Source: Skeletonema tropicum (Eukaryota > Bacillariophyta > Thalassiosirophyceae > Thalassiosirales > Thalassiosiraceae). From it: a stretch of DNA of 64,000 nucleotides. The DNA lies in NCBI GenBank assembly GCA_037178625.1, contig CM074130.1, positions 4,216,001 to 4,280,000 on the forward strand, in the 5' to 3' direction. How positions within the stretch are numbered: the first letter of the stretch is position 1; the number at the start of each line of letters is the position of its first letter. The notes under the pieces were generated by a model that did no database searches, had not been told where the DNA came from, and saw only the letters and a program-made list of their open reading frames with translations. Positions 11,267-19,713 of the stretch are shown here, in pieces. The position numbers and the translations under genes are program-made.

Positions 11267-12186
11267 CAGATGATGTCATTGGAATTCTTGGAAGAACAAG
11301 TATGTCATTTTTGTCACCGTTGCTTTTCAACTTCTTCAAGACAAGCCTGAATTCACCAACTCTTTTCACAAAGTATCTTGTTCCATTGCAATGACCAGCG
11401 TTGATGTCAATGTTTCTCAACAAGATGACAACAGAATTCTCTTTGAGGTACAATATGTGATCTGCCATACCTGAGAGTTGAAGGGAATTAAGAAATTCAG
11501 ATGGAAAGGCTTTTGGGTTGTCATCGTCTCCGACAGTATCAATACTATGATACGTTTTGAGCTCACCAGGCAATCTATCAGTCAACTCTTTGTTGACTTC
11601 ATTCACTATTTCATTTGTTGCAGCCACTATTGCTCTTGATTGGTAGTATTCTGAACACCCAACATTAGCTTCAAAGTCGTCAAACACAGAATCAACAACA
11701 TCCTGCTTTGAACTTCTGCACATCGCAGGAGGTATATCGACTATATTCTGACATTGGTTGGGAAGCGCACCTTCTCCAAGCTTCAGGAGCCAATTTTCGT
11801 ACCACAATAGCTGCGCTTTGAATTGGGAGCGAGCGACCTTACTTCTCTCTATAATCAATATATGAACAATATATGAACCGGGAGCGAGCGAAGCGAGCGA
11901 CCTTACTTCTCTCTATAATCAATATATGAACCAATATCAGATAAAGTGGTATTACTATATTACCGGGAGCGAGCGAAGCGAGCGACCTTACTTCTCTCTA
12001 TAATCAATATATGAACCAATATCAGATAAAGTGGTATTACTATATTACCGGGAGCGAGCGAAGCGAGCGACCTTACTTCTCTCTATAATCAATATATGAA
12101 CCGGGAGCGAGCGAAGCGAGCGACCTTACTTCTCTCTATAATCAATATATGAACCAATATCAGATAAAGTGGTATTACTATATTAC
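11194..12186. repeat. 85-base tandem repeat around helicase fragment
   Basis: The unit begins gggagcgagcgaagcgagcg, then gaccttacttctctctataat and a tail attactatattacc. Starts are seen at 11194, about 11825 (lacking gcgaa), 11880, 11965, 12050 and 12103. 11880, 11965 and 12050 are exactly 85 apart; the 12050 copy is a 53-base form lacking part of the tail. The helicase fragment sits between the first copy and the others, so it may have arrived with, or been captured by, the repeat. Confidence 0.85.
11267..11825 (-). pseudogene. PIF1/Helitron-type helicase, C-terminal fragment
   Basis: About 185 codons on the minus strand match the C-terminal half of PIF1-like helicases found in Helitrons: WYENWLLKLGEGALPN, a VVDSVFDDF...YYQSRAIVAATNEIVNEVN block (helicase motif IV/V region), and LLRNIDINAGHCNGTRYFV near the end. 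The Walker A/B half is absent and both ends run into the 85-base repeat, whose translation supplies the first residues. It is therefore a fragment, not an active helicase. An N-terminal fragment of the same kind lies at 52004-52762. Confidence 0.7.
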
Positions 12187-13303
12187 CGAAGCGTGGATGA
12201 CTACGATATAACAGAAATTGAGTCTCTGTATTTATATCAAATGCGAGTATCAGGTGCAGTGTCAAACACACTTCTCTTTGTGTCTTTGTTCTTTTCAATT
12301 GCATTAGCAGTACTCTAAAATCGAAAACTCTAAAAACGGGGGGGGGCAAGGGGTCAAATCAAGCCAATCAAAGAAATTTTCCTGCGGAAACCGGCGTCGC
12401 GCCTTGGTCCTCCTGTGTGGTCTGTCACGCTAGAAAAAGAGGTACTAGAGCTGCTTATTGCAGACTACGTTATGTGTATGCAAAGATGTCTCTAGTAATC
12501 AGGTACAAACTACTCTAAGTTTGGACCCAGCCTCGAAAGCCGAAGTAAATTCGGCAGTGTCAGCCGGGTCGGGTGGGTGGGAAAAAAAAAGATGAACAGA
12601 TAGGATTGTTCTACACGATATTGGTGCTTGATGAACAATGTCCATGGCTGTTCTCTCTCTCTCAACATCCCTTCTGTCTGTCCCTAACGACCAGAGCGAT
12701 GCGAGAAGCCGGAAGAAAGAGAAGGAGAAAGACAGGTGTGACGAGATCCGATTTCGTGCGGGCCAAGTCTACCTGTGAGAGTCGATCGAAAATGCCCGTG
12801 AAGGCCAAAGGACACGCCAAAGGGCCCGGACAGAACGACAGAACTACCGACCGAACGACCGACAGAACGAACGACAGAACGAACGAGAAAATGCCCGTGA
12901 AGGCCAAAGGACACGCCAAAGGGCCCGGACAGAACGACCGACCGACAGAACGACAGAACGACCGACCGACAGAACGACCGACCGACAGAACGAACGACTT
13001 AGCTCCTCTCATTATTTAGATTCTTCCGAAGTCAGCCTTTCCCCCCACGAATCCTCTCTAGTCTAGCCCAAACTTTATTCCCTCTCGAAATAATTGATTG
13101 TTCTATCGACACATGCGACTTAATTACCCCCACTACATCTACGGCTAGTAAGAACTTTCACCCCTCGGGCGGGGGGTTCGTTCGAGCGAGGGCGGGTATT
13201 GCTTGAGTTTGCTAGCCGGAAACCGGAAATACATCAGATTCAGATGATGACCATGCTACTCATGAGTTTTACCACAAACAGATTTATGTTTTTACAATTA
13301 CAC
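12187..13303. repeat. Non-coding stretch with CCGA/ACGA repeats
   Basis: No supported gene in about 1.1 kb. A direct repeat of about 49 bases beginning aatgcccgtgaaggccaaag occurs at 12791 and 12890. The interval and the following bases to about 13000 are simple repeats of gaccgaccgacagaac. Other items are a G-run at 12340 and a gc-rich cggggggttcgttcgag patch at 13170. The open frame through the repeats (12573-13019) is a composition effect. Confidence 0.6.
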
Positions 13304-15214
13304 CTACTTCCTCTTCTTTTGATTGCCATTATCCATCGAAATACATTGTGGAACACCTCCCGTCTGATGTTGCTGTTGTTGGAAGCCAAACGAGCTTGGG
13401 TTGTACCCTAGTTGCCTCAGGCAATGAAATGCCGCTCGTACCAATGAATCATTATCCGGGAAAGTCTCAACAGCTTTCATTGCGGCGTGAATTCCACCGT
13501 CTCGAGCTACACGCATTTTGAAAGCTGGGGAATGGAAACGAGCCATACCTTCTATAGCCCAACAGCATGCCTCCAAGAGCATGGCATTTTGCGAGTGACA
13601 TTCCATCGTGGCCATGAGTATCCCGACAGCTCCCATGCGATCAAGCATATCCAAGTTATATGGACTAGCGCAAGCTAGATGCTTAATCATTCCAGCACAT
13701 GTCTGTTGAAGTGTAACGTCATTGGAATGGTATTCCATTGCATCAATGATTGTTCGTATACCGCCAGCCAAACCAATTGCGTGTGCATGATCGCGTTCGA
13801 AACAATGAACATATAACTTCTCGCATGCAACCCTTTGTATGGATAGTGAAAACGGAAATCTTCTCATTGCAACAACTACGTCACAAATATCTCCACTGCC
13901 AGACTCTAAATATGATCGAGTCTTTTCAATGAAAGCCTGTTCTGCTCCATTCTCCAGAGGATACTGGTGATGATGGTAAATACTGGACGGTAGATTGCTA
14001 TGAGCTATTACCATTTCTCTTTGTACGTCTTCTTCCGACGATTGTTTGCGCACAATAGCTCTTGAGTTCATTGAGACGGGAGTATCTAACTTTGGGCTTT
14101 TCTTGGGAATGAAAGGTGGATCCGGTGCCCTATTTCGTTGCTGGTGTTGTTTTCGAGGGGTTTCCTTGTCACCAATCATTTCCATCCCCGATGCGATGGC
14201 GTTGCCTAGTTTGCCCATACCCCCGCTATTTTGGCTTCGTTCACTTCGAAGAGAGAATTCGTCACCATCATCGGTTGGGTTAGAATGCGTATCTATGGTT
14301 TCGAGTCCAGATGAATTAGAGACAGAGGAAACACTCAAGTCAACCTCACTCTTTCTACGCTGTGCCCACAGCCTCATCGGTGGGGTCGTTTTATTTTTGT
14401 TTTGATACATATTGGTTGGACCATTTCTGCCCGACATCAGCCTAGCATGATCTACAGGTGACTGTTTCTGCGGTGATGGGGATTGCTTTTGCTTTCTGTT
14501 TTTGTTGTGTACCCCTGAGGGCCAGAGAGCACTACTGGTAATGGGTGATAATCCACTGTGTTGCACATTATGTATAAATTGCTGTGATGATGTTTCGGAC
14601 CTAGACTCCACATCATCAAGAGGGTTGCAAAATAGACAACTCCCATTGGAAACTTCCCCCTTGATATTTAAGGGTTCCCTCTCTAAGGTACCATCATGTC
14701 TTCTGACCAATGAATGAGTCTCAAGCCCACAATCAGGGCATCGACCCTCGCGCCTTCTATCCAACCGTTCTCGCTCTCTCTCTAGCTGTATCATCACAAA
14801 AGGAGCGCCCCCCTGCGCTCTATCGGCTCGTCTAGAATCAATAGGAGCAGACGCAGGCCTCGACGCAGCTCGTTTCTTCGCACTGTTGGTTTTATATTTA
14901 TCTTCCGCTTCATCGTCCATTTCTCTTCGGCTCCGCTTAGATCCCAAACTATCAGAAAGATCTGATGGGCTGGGACTTCTTGTCCCTACACTGCCTGAGT
15001 CAAAATTCATCCTTGGCATTAGATGATGATTGCGATCATCACTATCACGGCCATTCCCCATCATAGAATTGGAAACGGTGTCAAAGTTAAGTAGGGCATT
15101 GTCGACATCCGAATTCGTGAACATTTTTTGAGCATCATCACATGTTGTATCGGCCGCTGGTGAAGATAACGCCGAGGAATTTTTCTTGCTGTTCTTTTGA
15201 CGAGAAGTTGGCAT
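13304..15214 (-). CDS. Armadillo-repeat protein with Cys pair motif
   Basis: 636 residues, single exon. Residues 1-150 are a charged Ser-rich low-complexity region. Around residues 150-205 two cysteine pairs (CPDCG and CLFC) suggest a small zinc site. Residues about 205-430 are disordered and Gln/Asn/Ser-rich. Residues about 435-610 are armadillo-type helices (AGGIRTIIDAMEYHSND..LQQTCAGMIKHLA, AVGILMATMECHSQNAMLLEACCWAIEGMA, GGIHAAMKAVETFPDNDSLV). Such proteins are commonly protein-binding scaffolds. No catalytic domain is visible. The stop lies just before the repeat-rich stretch. Confidence 0.7.
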   Translation of the reverse strand: MPTSRQKNSKKNSSALSSPAADTTCDDAQKMFTNSDVDNALLNFDTVSNSMMGNGRDSDDRNHHLMPRMNFDSGSVGTRSPSPSDLSDSLGSKRSRREMDDEAEDKYKTNSAKKRAASRPASAPIDSRRADRAQGGAPFVMIQLERERERLDRRREGRCPDCGLETHSLVRRHDGTLEREPLNIKGEVSNGSCLFCNPLDDVESRSETSSQQFIHNVQHSGLSPITSSALWPSGVHNKNRKQKQSPSPQKQSPVDHARLMSGRNGPTNMYQNKNKTTPPMRLWAQRRKSEVDLSVSSVSNSSGLETIDTHSNPTDDGDEFSLRSERSQNSGGMGKLGNAIASGMEMIGDKETPRKQHQQRNRAPDPPFIPKKSPKLDTPVSMNSRAIVRKQSSEEDVQREMVIAHSNLPSSIYHHHQYPLENGAEQAFIEKTRSYLESGSGDICDVVVAMRRFPFSLSIQRVACEKLYVHCFERDHAHAIGLAGGIRTIIDAMEYHSNDVTLQQTCAGMIKHLACASPYNLDMLDRMGAVGILMATMECHSQNAMLLEACCWAIEGMARFHSPAFKMRVARDGGIHAAMKAVETFPDNDSLVRAAFHCLRQLGYNPSSFGFQQQQHQTGGVPQCISMDNGNQKKRK

Positions 15215-15581
15215 ATCGAATACTGATAATATTATTCCTTCTTTTTCACGAACATAAATTATATATTACAAGTCCATCGGAATCCGACCAACTAAGTCAA
15301 CCACCAACACTCACAATCAACAGCCCCCAGCTCTAGAATCCCATCCAGATCAAATGACAGAAGGATTAGATGATAGAGCTGCTGAATGCAAGTTGCTCTA
15401 ATCGAACAGAATCAAGTTATGGTAGAGTAGGGCAGTAGATGATGATGCGCCGGGTGATGAAGATAGATTCCATTTTCATTGGACACTGGACACATCATCA
15501 CCATGCTAAGTCACTGTACGATATAATTTTTTATGAAAGTCGAAAGTCGAAAGTCGCTCCTTGAACTATTTACGCAGGGTG
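15215..15581. other. Intergenic, no gene seen
   Basis: About 370 bases between the divergent ARM-repeat gene and the left end of the tandem duplication. The repeated gaaagtcgaaagtcg near 15536-15556 is the only structure noted. It presumably contains the ARM gene promoter. Confidence 0.4.
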
Positions 15582-16055
15582 GTTTCTTCTATTTAAGACA
15601 GTCATCTGAGACAAAGGTGACGTGGGTGAGGGGTGAGTACGAGTTCGCATTCGCATTCGCAACTTGCATCGACACTGAAAGCCCTTCACTTTTTACGATC
15701 GAAGAGAAGGCCAAGTATATAAGTAGCAAGGGTAAGTAGAAGAAGACACCACGAGTGAAAGTGAGGAGCTCTCAATGCATCTCTACAACACTTCTCATAA
15801 TAATGAAAGAGTGGGTCAGCTGCATGAAAGAAAAGATGACATGACATGACATGATGTTTCTTCCGTGATGATGCGATTTTCAGATGGGGGTTCTCAATTT
15901 GCAGTCGTACACAAACATGATCAGAAGGCTTCCACTTCCACGCTGCTGCGGTTTACTTGCAGCATCTCATAAAAAATAAACAACTGCATCCTCGACAAGT
16001 GCAACGAGAATTCTCAAAGTAGAATCACTATTACAAACAAATCAAAACTACCAAC

Positions 16056-16769
16056 ATGAACATGAAACTCAATCTTCTCATCGTCTTCCTCCTTGGTGTG
16101 TCGGTCTCTGGTAAGCAAATAAGCAATTGAAAGTAGATTCCCGTATGATAGTTACAAATGGTCACGAACACATCGGACTTCTCATCTTGCAAATCTTGCA
16201 TTCTTCTTTCATAGCAACTGGCATGCGAGGCTTCAATTCGGTAAGTTCTGCTCATTCTTTAACTTCATTGCGTTCTATATCTCCTACACCTATGCCTGTA
16301 GACTTTAGTCATTTAATCTGACCTACTGTATGCGTTCGATATTCATGTCTCTTAGATCAAAGATGGTAAAAGAAGGCTCCCTTCCAAGAGCAGTAGTGGA
16401 GACAAGAAAAAAGTCGCCTGGGTCATTGCCACAGATAAAGACGAAGTCATCGACTGCTTTGGCGATCTTGAAAATTGCGTCCGATTCTATAATCGGTGCG
16501 TGAACGACGCCACCCACCGAGGCAGGGCCTTCAAACTGCTTAACGATTATGGCTCGAAGTCGAAGTCGAACAGCAGACGTGTTCGTCGCTTGGCGACGTC
16601 GTCAAGCTCATCAAGCTCATCTTCTGATGATAGGACTAAAAAAGCTGCCTATGTTGAGTATGAAATTACAACATCTGACATTAATAATGATTGTAAAGGG
16701 GAAATAAGTAGGACAGTTTATTACTCGGGTTCCGAGAGCTCTTCCTCCTCCAAGTCCCGTAGACAATAA
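16056..16769 (+). CDS. Silaffin-like secreted Ser/Lys protein, one module
   Basis: Predicted secreted protein of 164 residues, possibly associated with silica or cell wall. Three exons: 16056-16110, 16215-16240 (26 bases) and 16356-16769, with GT-AG borders that join in frame. Exon 1 is the signal peptide (MNMKLNLLIVFLLGVSVS). After the R-R-L site come a KSSSGDKKK stretch, a cysteine motif (DC..ENC-x2-FY-x2-C), a KSKSNSRRVRRL site, a serine run ending in DDR, and one more Cys. It ends SSSSSKSRRQ. Diatom silaffins and relatives share signal peptides, Ser/Lys runs modified by phosphate and polyamine, and R-x-L processing sites; no sequence family is recognised beyond that. It is the one-module paralogue of 17768-19352. 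Confidence 0.7.
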
Positions 16770-17094
16770 GTGGATGTGATCTACATCTTCATGGCGAGGA
16801 AGCCAGAACAAGAACAAGGAATGTAAACTTGGCTGTACTGTAAGAAGCCACCAATAGATTTGACGCATGTGTCTCCGGCTCCATCATTTTTTGCTTGATT
16901 GATTGATTTGATTGAACACAATAGACCGAATGTATCGTATTGCCTTTATGGACTTTGAATCAGGTCTGATATAAATATTGTTTTGCTTGATTGATTGCTG
17001 ATTGACCTAAACTAAACTTTCCTTTTATGTGTACATTTAAACAGAGTCATCTCCTAAGAGCAATATATTCTTAGTCTTAGTTGACTAGTTTATA

Positions 17095-17240
17095 TCGACA
17101 TTGAACATTAGCAGCTAAAGCAGAGGTGTTGATATGAACATCGAACAAAGTTCCAGGAACACAAGGGGTAAGATGCTTGGGGAGTAACTCTAGTAATGCC
17201 TGGAATTCCAACTAAATTCTTTTCATACAGACTGTGGGAC
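17095..17240 (-). pseudogene. Chitinase chitin-binding tail remnant
   Basis: On the minus strand this reads PCVPGTLFDVHINT followed by S-A-L-A-A-N-V-Q, matching the last residues of the complete chitinase (19714-22363), where the corresponding tail keeps its cysteines. One Cys is replaced by Ser, the upstream frame soon breaks, and no catalytic part is present. It shows that the duplicated unit once reached into a chitinase gene. Confidence 0.75.
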
Positions 17241-17767
17241 ACAGTAGAGATAGTATGGCGGATGGCTGGATTGCAGCTACTGAGAGAGTTGTACTTCTGA
17301 CACAATAGGTGCTTTCTTCTATTTAAGACAGCCATCTGAGACAAAGGTGCCGGGATTGAGTTCGCATGATATGCATGCACGCATGCAAAGTGTCGAAATA
17401 ATGAAAGCCTTCACTTTTTACGATACACGAAGAGAAGGCCAGGGTCGAAGAAAACAATCCCACGAGTGAAAGTGAGGAGCTCTCAATGCATCTCCACAAC
17501 ACTTCTCATAATAATGAAGAGTGGGTCAGCTGCATGAAAAGAAAAGATGACATGACATGACATGACATGATGTTTCTTCCGTGATGATGCGATTTTCAGA
17601 TGGGGGTTCTCAATTTGCAGTCGTACACTAACATGATGCAGGCTGCTTCCACGCTGCTGCGGTTTACTTGCAGCATCTCATAAAAAATAAACAACTGCAT
17701 CCTCGACAAGTGCAACAAGAATTCTCAAAGTAGAATCACCATTACAAACAAATCAAAACTACCAACC

Positions 17768-19352
17768 ATGAAACTCAATCTTCTCATTGTCTTCCTCTTT
17801 GGTGTGTCGGTCTCTGGTAAGCACATAAGCAATTGAAAGTAGATTCCCGTATGATAGTTGCAAGTGGTTGATTTGTTTACCAACACATCGGACTTCTTAT
17901 CTTGCGCACATTGCAATCTTCTTCTTTCATAGCAACTGGCATGCGAGGCTTCACTCCGGTAAGTTCTGCTCATATTTTATTGTTATTGCGTTCTTGAATC
18001 TCCACATCTGCGTTGCGCCTGTAGACTTTAGTCATTTAATCTGACCTACTGTATGCGTTCGATATATTCATTTCTCTTAGATCAAGGGTGATGAAAGAAG
18101 GCTCACCCCCAAAAGTAGCTCCTCCAAGAGCAGCTCCAAGAGTAGTGCAGAAACGACGAAAGTAGTCGCCAAAGTCCTTATCACAGAAGGAGGCGAAGTC
18201 GTCCGATGCTCTGGTAAAAAATGCAGGCAATTCTATGCTAACTGCGTGGTCGACGACGACGACAAGCGGACCACCTTGTTCCCCTTCACGCGTTCTGGCG
18301 GTAATTCGCCCTCAGGCTCGAAGTCGAAGAGTTCTAGCTCTGACGACAGACGTGTTCGTCGCTTGAAGAAGTCATCAAGCACTTCTGATGACGACGCTGA
18401 AAGTGAATTGTATGTGTTGAGATTGACAAAGACTGACATTACTGATAATTGTCAAGGGGACATAACTAGAGAAGCTGTCTCGGACTCCCCTTCCAAAAGC
18501 TCTTCTTCCTCCAAGAAGTCAGATGATGAAAGAAGGCTCAAAAGTAGCTCCTCCAAGAGTAGTGCAGACAAGAAGAAAACAGTCGCCAAAGTCCTTATCA
18601 CAGAAGGAGGCGAAGTCGTCCGATGCTCTGGTAAAAAATGCAGGCAATTCTATGATAAATGCGTGGTCAACGAAGCCAACCCGACCAGGGCCTTCACCTT
18701 GACGCGTTCTGGCGGTAATTCGCCCTCAGGCTCAAAGTCGAAGAGTTCTAGCTCTGACGACAGACGTGTTCGTCGCTTGAAGAAATCCTCAAGCACTTCT
18801 GATGACGACGCTGAAAGTGAATTGTATGTGTTGAGATTGACAAAGACTGACATTACTGATAATTGTCAAGGGGACATAACTAGAGAAGCTGTCTCGGACT
18901 CCCCTTCCAAAAGCTCTTCTTCCTCCTCAGATGATGAAAGAAGGCTCAAAAGTAGCTCCTCCAAGAGTAGTGGAGACAAGAGGAAAACAGTCAGAGTCAT
19001 AATCAACGATGACCTCGAGATCGTCCGATGCTTTGGCTCCGACAGAAGTTGCAACCGGTTCTATCGTAGGTGCGGCGAGGACGATGACTACCACCTAGGC
19101 AAGATCTTCCTACGTGTTGCCGATGACTCGTCCTCAGGCTCAAAGTCGAAGAGTTCTAGCTCTGACGACAGACGTGTTCGACGCTTGAAGAAGTCATCAA
19201 GCACTTCCAAATCCAAATCTTCTGATCGTCGTACGGTGACATTTAGATGGGCTGAGATTGATGGTGATTGTGTAGTGGCTTTGGGTAGATCATTTGATCT
19301 GGACTCAGAGAGCTCTTCTTCCTCCACCTCCAAGAAGTCCCGTAGACAATAA
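17768..19352 (+). CDS. Silaffin-like secreted protein, three Cys/Ser-Lys modules
   Basis: 448 residues. Exons 17768-17816, 17933-17958 and 18081-19352; intron positions and the 26-base micro-exon are the same as in the neighbouring paralogue. Signal peptide MKLNLLIVFLFGVSVS. The mature part repeats a module three times (about 18081-18500, 18520-18930, 18940-19350). Each has an R-R-L site, KSSSSKSS-type runs, a VVRCSGKKCRQFYxxC motif, a GSKSKSSSSDDRR stretch with a second R-R-L, and a closing TDITDNCQGDI with a fourth Cys. Modules 1 and 2 are nearly identical at the DNA level; module 3 is diverged. Ser-Ser-Asp-Asp runs are good casein-kinase-2 type phosphorylation sites. Processing at R-x-L would release peptides. 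A role in biosilica or chitin matrix is inferred, not shown. Confidence 0.75.
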
Positions 19353-19478
19353 GTGGACATGAAGTACATGGCGAGGAAGCCAGAACATGTGCCCTTGTGT
19401 TTCCATATTGTGAACTTGGCTGTAAGAAGCCACCAATAGAAACGCATGTGTATTCGGCTTCTCCAGCATCGTTTTTGC

Positions 19479-19525
19479 TTGATTGATTGATTGATTGATT
19501 GATTTGATTTGATTTGATTTGATTG
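19479..19525. repeat. TGAT/TTTGA microsatellite
   Basis: A run of gattgattgattgatt changing into gatttgatttgattt directly after the silaffin-like gene. A shorter version is present at the same place in the left copy (about 16896-16915), so it has expanded since the duplication. Confidence 0.85.
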
Positions 19526-19713
19526 AACACAACAGACCAAAAGAATTGCCCTTATGGACTTTGAATCAGGTCTGATATAAATATTGTTTTGCTTGATTTG
19601 CTTGATGATGAATCGATTGATTTAAACTAAACCATTTCTTTAGATGGCAGATATCAGATGTTAATCTCCTAAGAGTGATATATTCTTGGTTGACTAGAAG
19701 TATATAGTTTACA

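Larger units (their letters stand above)
15582..17240. repeat. Tandem duplication, left copy
   Basis: The copy starts at tttcttctatttaagaca and includes the promoter, the one-module silaffin-like gene, its 3' flank (ggactttgaatcaggtctga) and a chitinase-tail remnant. The matching right copy starts at about 17312. The upstream block at 15765-16055 is nearly identical to 17470-17767, which implies a fairly recent event or conserved promoter function. Confidence 0.85.

Noticed and set aside
12573..13019. 148-codon ORF over short repeats
   Set aside because: Open only because the repeats lack stops; no conserved feature.
17108..17380. 90-codon minus-strand ORF
   Set aside because: Wrong frame over the chitinase remnant; the homologous frame is a different one and is broken.
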